Below are positions 46,411 through 48,584 of a stretch of 48,584 bases of DNA, one piece after another. Location of the stretch: NCBI GenBank assembly GCA_021819205.1, contig JAKARV010000017.1, positions 1 through 48,584 of the forward strand, in the 5' to 3' direction. How positions within the stretch are numbered: the stretch's first letter is position 1; every line of letters starts with the position of its first letter. The notes below the pieces were generated by a model. The model had not been told where the DNA came from, made no database searches, and saw only the letters and a program-made list of their open reading frames with translations. The position numbers and the translations under genes were made by a program. This DNA comes from Actinomycetes bacterium (lineage in GTDB: Bacteria; Actinomycetota; Acidimicrobiia; Acidimicrobiales; Acidimicrobiaceae).

Positions 46411-47986
46411 TTCCCGTATCGAATCCTCGTCGTCGCAGATCGACGAGGCCGAAGTCTCGCGCCAGTGGACTTCGAGGCTTCGCCGGAGCTTGGCGGGCAA
46501 GCTGCCTCCGGAGAAGTTGCTTCCGGATACACAGCCGGCCTACGTGGCCAGCTGGATATACGTCTTTGGCGTGCTGACGCTTGCGGCGCTCGCAATGGTG
46601 GCGATATCCGGCGCGATCTTGGCTCTTGAAGGACCCGACTGGTGGCACAATTCGCCTGAGGGCCTTTTTGTGAATTCGATGCACCTTTGGAGCGTCGAGT
46701 TGTTCTTCTTTTTTATGGTTATCCATCTCTGGGGAAAGTTCTTCATGTCGGCCTGGCGCGGCCGGCGTGGCCTGACCTGGGTCACGGGGGTGCTTGCCTT
46801 CCTGCTCTCGATCGGCGCGGCCTTCACCGGGTATCTCTCGCAGCAAAACTTGGATTCGCAGTGGATCTCCACTCAGGCGAAGGATGCGATGAACTCCACC
46901 GGCATAGGAGCCGTTTTCAATGTCCTCAACTTTGGGCAGATGTTCATGTGGCATATCCTGCTGCTTCCGCTCCTCGTAGTCATCGTGGTTGCAATTCACG
47001 TCCTGCTTGTGCGGTATCGCGGTGTGGTCCCCCCGGTTGGTTCGGTTCCGCGATCGGAGGAGCACAAGCCGTGGAAGGGGCGCGTCCGGCCGTACGACAT
47101 CGTCAAGGAGGCATCGATTGCGTTCACCATCGTCGCCATTCTCACCCTGCTGTTCTCTGCGGTCTTCAGTTCTCCCGATGATCCGGCGGTTACGCTTAAG
47201 CAGTGGGCGCAGGTGGATCCGGTCGACTTCGTCCAGACGGCCCAGACGGAGCTTGCGGGCACCTCGGAGAGTGCGACATATGGGCCGCCGTACAACAATC
47301 AGTCCGGGTATGTGCAGAGCTTGGGACCGATCTCGCTTCAGAGGTTTGCCGGAGTCTCGTATCCGATCAACTCCGCGCAAGACTACGTGCTTGGGCCTCT
47401 GGAGACGTTCAAGCCAGGGAACCCGGCACTTGCCAGTGCGCTTTCAACCTTCGAGAGCGCATCCAAAGCCCAGCAGGCGTCTTGGGTTGCCGCGTTTGGG
47501 AAAGCTGATGCCCATCTCACGGTCTCAAACGGCCAGCTGATCTATCCGAAGGGACAGTACGGTCCGGTTCCGGCGCTCATGAGCAATTTGCTGGTAATGG
47601 CCAGATCTGGCGGGTTGGACAACGCGCTCGAGTCCCACTCGGGGTTCTACGGAACCGACTACACGAAGCCGCTGCTTTTCCTGGCTGACGGTGGTTACTT
47701 TGCCTCCATTGGCCAGAAGTATCACCTCCTCGGCAACGAATGGGGAATGACCAACGAGACCGGGAACTTTCCTGGGCAGGCTTGGCTGTGGCTTTACACC
47801 TTTTGGTATCAGATCCCGCCGATGGCGACCTCGGGAAATGGCGACGTGCTGGTGATGTCGATCATGGCACTGTTGACCCTTGCGTTCGTGGTCTTCCCCT
47901 ACATACCTGGGCTCCGGCGAATCCCGGAGAAGGTACCGGTGTACCGGGCCATTTGGCGCCGCTACTACCGGGAAGAGGAGAGCTAG
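46400..47986 (+). CDS. Cytochrome b (b6-type N-terminal domain) with large insertion
   Basis: The 528-aa protein has the four-helix cytochrome b core at about residues 50-205. Two haem-ligand His pairs are visible: MH...IH with 13 residues between, in NSMHLWSVEL to VIHLWGK, and WH...IH with 14 between, in FMWHILLLPL to AIHVLLVRY. Fourteen in the second pair is the cytochrome b6 pattern. A helix near 230-250 is followed by about 215 polar residues, presumably outside, then a last helix near 475-500 and a basic tail. ATG 46400 has GGAGGAG 2-9 nt upstream. No Rieske or cytochrome c gene is adjacent. Confidence 0.85.
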   Translation: MRTDSRIESSSSQIDEAEVSRQWTSRLRRSLAGKLPPEKLLPDTQPAYVASWIYVFGVLTLAALAMVAISGAILALEGPDWWHNSPEGLFVNSMHLWSVELFFFFMVIHLWGKFFMSAWRGRRGLTWVTGVLAFLLSIGAAFTGYLSQQNLDSQWISTQAKDAMNSTGIGAVFNVLNFGQMFMWHILLLPLLVVIVVAIHVLLVRYRGVVPPVGSVPRSEEHKPWKGRVRPYDIVKEASIAFTIVAILTLLFSAVFSSPDDPAVTLKQWAQVDPVDFVQTAQTELAGTSESATYGPPYNNQSGYVQSLGPISLQRFAGVSYPINSAQDYVLGPLETFKPGNPALASALSTFESASKAQQASWVAAFGKADAHLTVSNGQLIYPKGQYGPVPALMSNLLVMARSGGLDNALESHSGFYGTDYTKPLLFLADGGYFASIGQKYHLLGNEWGMTNETGNFPGQAWLWLYTFWYQIPPMATSGNGDVLVMSIMALLTLAFVVFPYIPGLRRIPEKVPVYRAIWRRYYREEES

Positions 47987-48024
47987 CCGGAGTCGGGCAG
48001 AGAGAGGATCGGCACTGCTTAACA

Positions 48025-48057
48025 CCGTGCGCCCGCGCAAGCGGGCGCACGGCCTTT
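48025..48057 (+). terminator. Terminator hairpin after cytochrome b
   Basis: CCGTGCGCCCGC (48025-48036) pairs perfectly with GCGGGCGCACGG (48041-48052), with a GCAA tetraloop, followed by CCTTT. The stem is very stable; the T-tract is weak. Confidence 0.7.
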
Positions 48058-48101
48058 CCGGCTTGAGGCGCAGATCTTTGCGCTAGAATTATTCGAGCTC
48101 T

Positions 48102-48177
48102 GGCCCCATCGTCTAGAGGCCTAGGACATCACCCTCTCAAGGTGGAGGCACGGGTTCGAATCCCGTTGGGGCTGCCA
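48102..48177 (+). tRNA. tRNA-Glu (anticodon CUC), CCA encoded
   Basis: The 76-nt gene has acceptor GGCCCCA/TGGGGCT (one G-U), D arm GTCTAGAGGCCTAGGAC, anticodon stem CACCC/GGGTG-like with loop CTCTCAA (CTC), T arm CGGG-TTCGAAT-CCCG, discriminator G and an encoded CCA at 48175-48177. TAGAAT at 48084-48089 is a likely -10, with TTGAGG at 48063-48068 as a poor -35 (15-bp spacer). tRNA 3' ends are common integration sites; see the repeats just downstream. Confidence 0.95.
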
Positions 48178-48281
48178 GCCTTTGACCTAGATGAAGGCAG
48201 GCCAGAGGGTAAATCCTAGAAATCCCTCAATCGTTCACTTGTACGATATTTGCCAATTCGTGAGCCGTTTCACAAATCGCC

Positions 48282-48314
48282 AGGTCATATTTAGGTCACG
48301 AAAAGGTCACGCTT
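48282..48314 (+). repeat. Three tandem 11-bp repeats AGGTCA(C)
   Basis: AGGTCATATTT, AGGTCACGAAA and AGGTCACGCTT follow each other at exactly 11-bp steps (48282, 48293, 48304), about 105 bp after tRNA-Glu. The spacing of about one helical turn would place the copies on one DNA face, as in operators, iterons or integrase arm sites. The surrounding 48178-48397 is clearly AT-richer than the rest of the window and has no gene that I can see. Confidence 0.6.
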
Positions 48315-48397
48315 CACTGTCGGGCCTTCACGGGCGAGAAAATCCCCATTATTGCGCCGAATCGGAAAGTTGTTCGACAAATCGCGCCAAAGCGCTT

Positions 48398-48584
48398 TCA
48401 AGTAGACAGCGCAACGACTTCAGCATACTTCTCCGCTGGAGTGCGGTAACCCAGAGTCATCCGTGGCCTTCCGTTGAGCGAGTCTTCGATCCTTCGGAGA
48501 TCCTTGGCCAAGAGCAAGGAGAGATCGGTCCCCTTGGGCATGTACTGCCGAAGCAGCCCGTTGGTGTTCTCGTTCGTCCCACGC
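48398..48584 (-). CDS. IS30-family transposase, C-terminal 61 aa (cut by window edge)
   Basis: Reading inward from the window edge, the minus strand encodes [20 protein letters not shown] and then a segment ending [21 protein letters not shown] before a TGA at 48400-48398. The [12 protein letters not shown] and LNxRPRxxLGxxTPxE patterns, the former with the catalytic Glu (E in NEN), are hallmarks of the IS30 DDE transposase C-terminus. The visible part has no frameshift. The rest of the gene lies beyond the window. Confidence 0.9.
   Translation of the reverse strand, partial: RGTNENTNGLLRQYMPKGTDLSLLLAKDLRRIEDSLNGRPRMTLGYRTPAEKYAEVVALST

Overview
The window reads as a chromosomal segment of a moderately high-GC actinobacterium. 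An acidophilic Acidimicrobiia-type organism is my best guess; this is inference from gene content and was not tested by alignment. Supporting signs are frequent GTG/TTG starts, 4-bp start/stop overlaps, indirect Gln-tRNA synthesis genes (gatCAB plus a GluRS), a PASTA-domain Ser/Thr kinase, a type II NADH dehydrogenase, and several genes that appear to be transcribed without a leader. Almost all of the sequence is core metabolism. Two decayed or partial insertion sequences are the only clear mobile DNA.

Layout. 1-10.2 kb: an unknown 194-aa protein, a glycerophosphodiester phosphodiesterase, mnmA, ligA, a membrane PASTA kinase, an SCP2-domain protein and gatC-gatA-gatB. 10.2-15.5 kb: ilvD, then ilvB-ilvN-ilvC behind a newly recognised leader-peptide attenuator. 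15.4-17.2 kb: a polytopic membrane protein translationally coupled to a degenerate ABC-ATPase-like protein without a Walker A motif. 17.3-25.3 kb: ndh; the minus-strand operon leuB-ilvE-cimA-unknown; then greA and leuC-leuD. 25.35-27.17 kb: a frameshifted IS1634/IS4-type element between leuD and its apparent terminator. 27.2-32.9 kb: serC (-), aspC-like, serA, then leuA behind a second leader-peptide attenuator.

33.0-38.4 kb is a minus-strand catabolic operon: iclR, family III CoA-transferase, metallo-amidohydrolase, HMG-CoA lyase and an MFS transporter. Its promoter is near consensus and a 15-bp palindrome covers the -10. 38.7-42.3 kb: tRNA-Gln(CUG), gltX, 3-hydroxyacyl-CoA dehydrogenase and acyl-CoA dehydrogenase. 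42.5-46.1 kb: a 1177-aa GAF/GGDEF/EAL protein ending in a CZB-like zinc-binding module. 46.2-48.0 kb: a 63-aa membrane protein and a b6-type cytochrome b with a large insertion. 48.1-48.6 kb: tRNA-Glu(CUC), three 11-bp tandem repeats and the 3' end of an IS30-type transposase.

How the genes work together. The centre of the window holds nearly the whole valine/leucine/isoleucine pathway (ilvD, ilvBNC, ilvE, leuA, leuB, leuCD) with cimA, which gives a threonine-independent route to isoleucine. Serine biosynthesis genes (serA, serC) lie between leuD and leuA. ilvBNC and leuA each sit behind a short GTG-initiated ORF rich in the cognate codons, followed by a hairpin and an intrinsic terminator. 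gltX, tRNA-Gln and gatCAB together supply Gln-tRNA by transamidation. The catabolic operon could feed a branched dicarboxylic acid such as 3-hydroxy-3-methylglutarate into acetyl-CoA and acetoacetate. I consider the two leaderless attenuators, the Walker-A-less ABC-like protein with its membrane partner, and the cytochrome b / 63-aa protein unit the most notable items.
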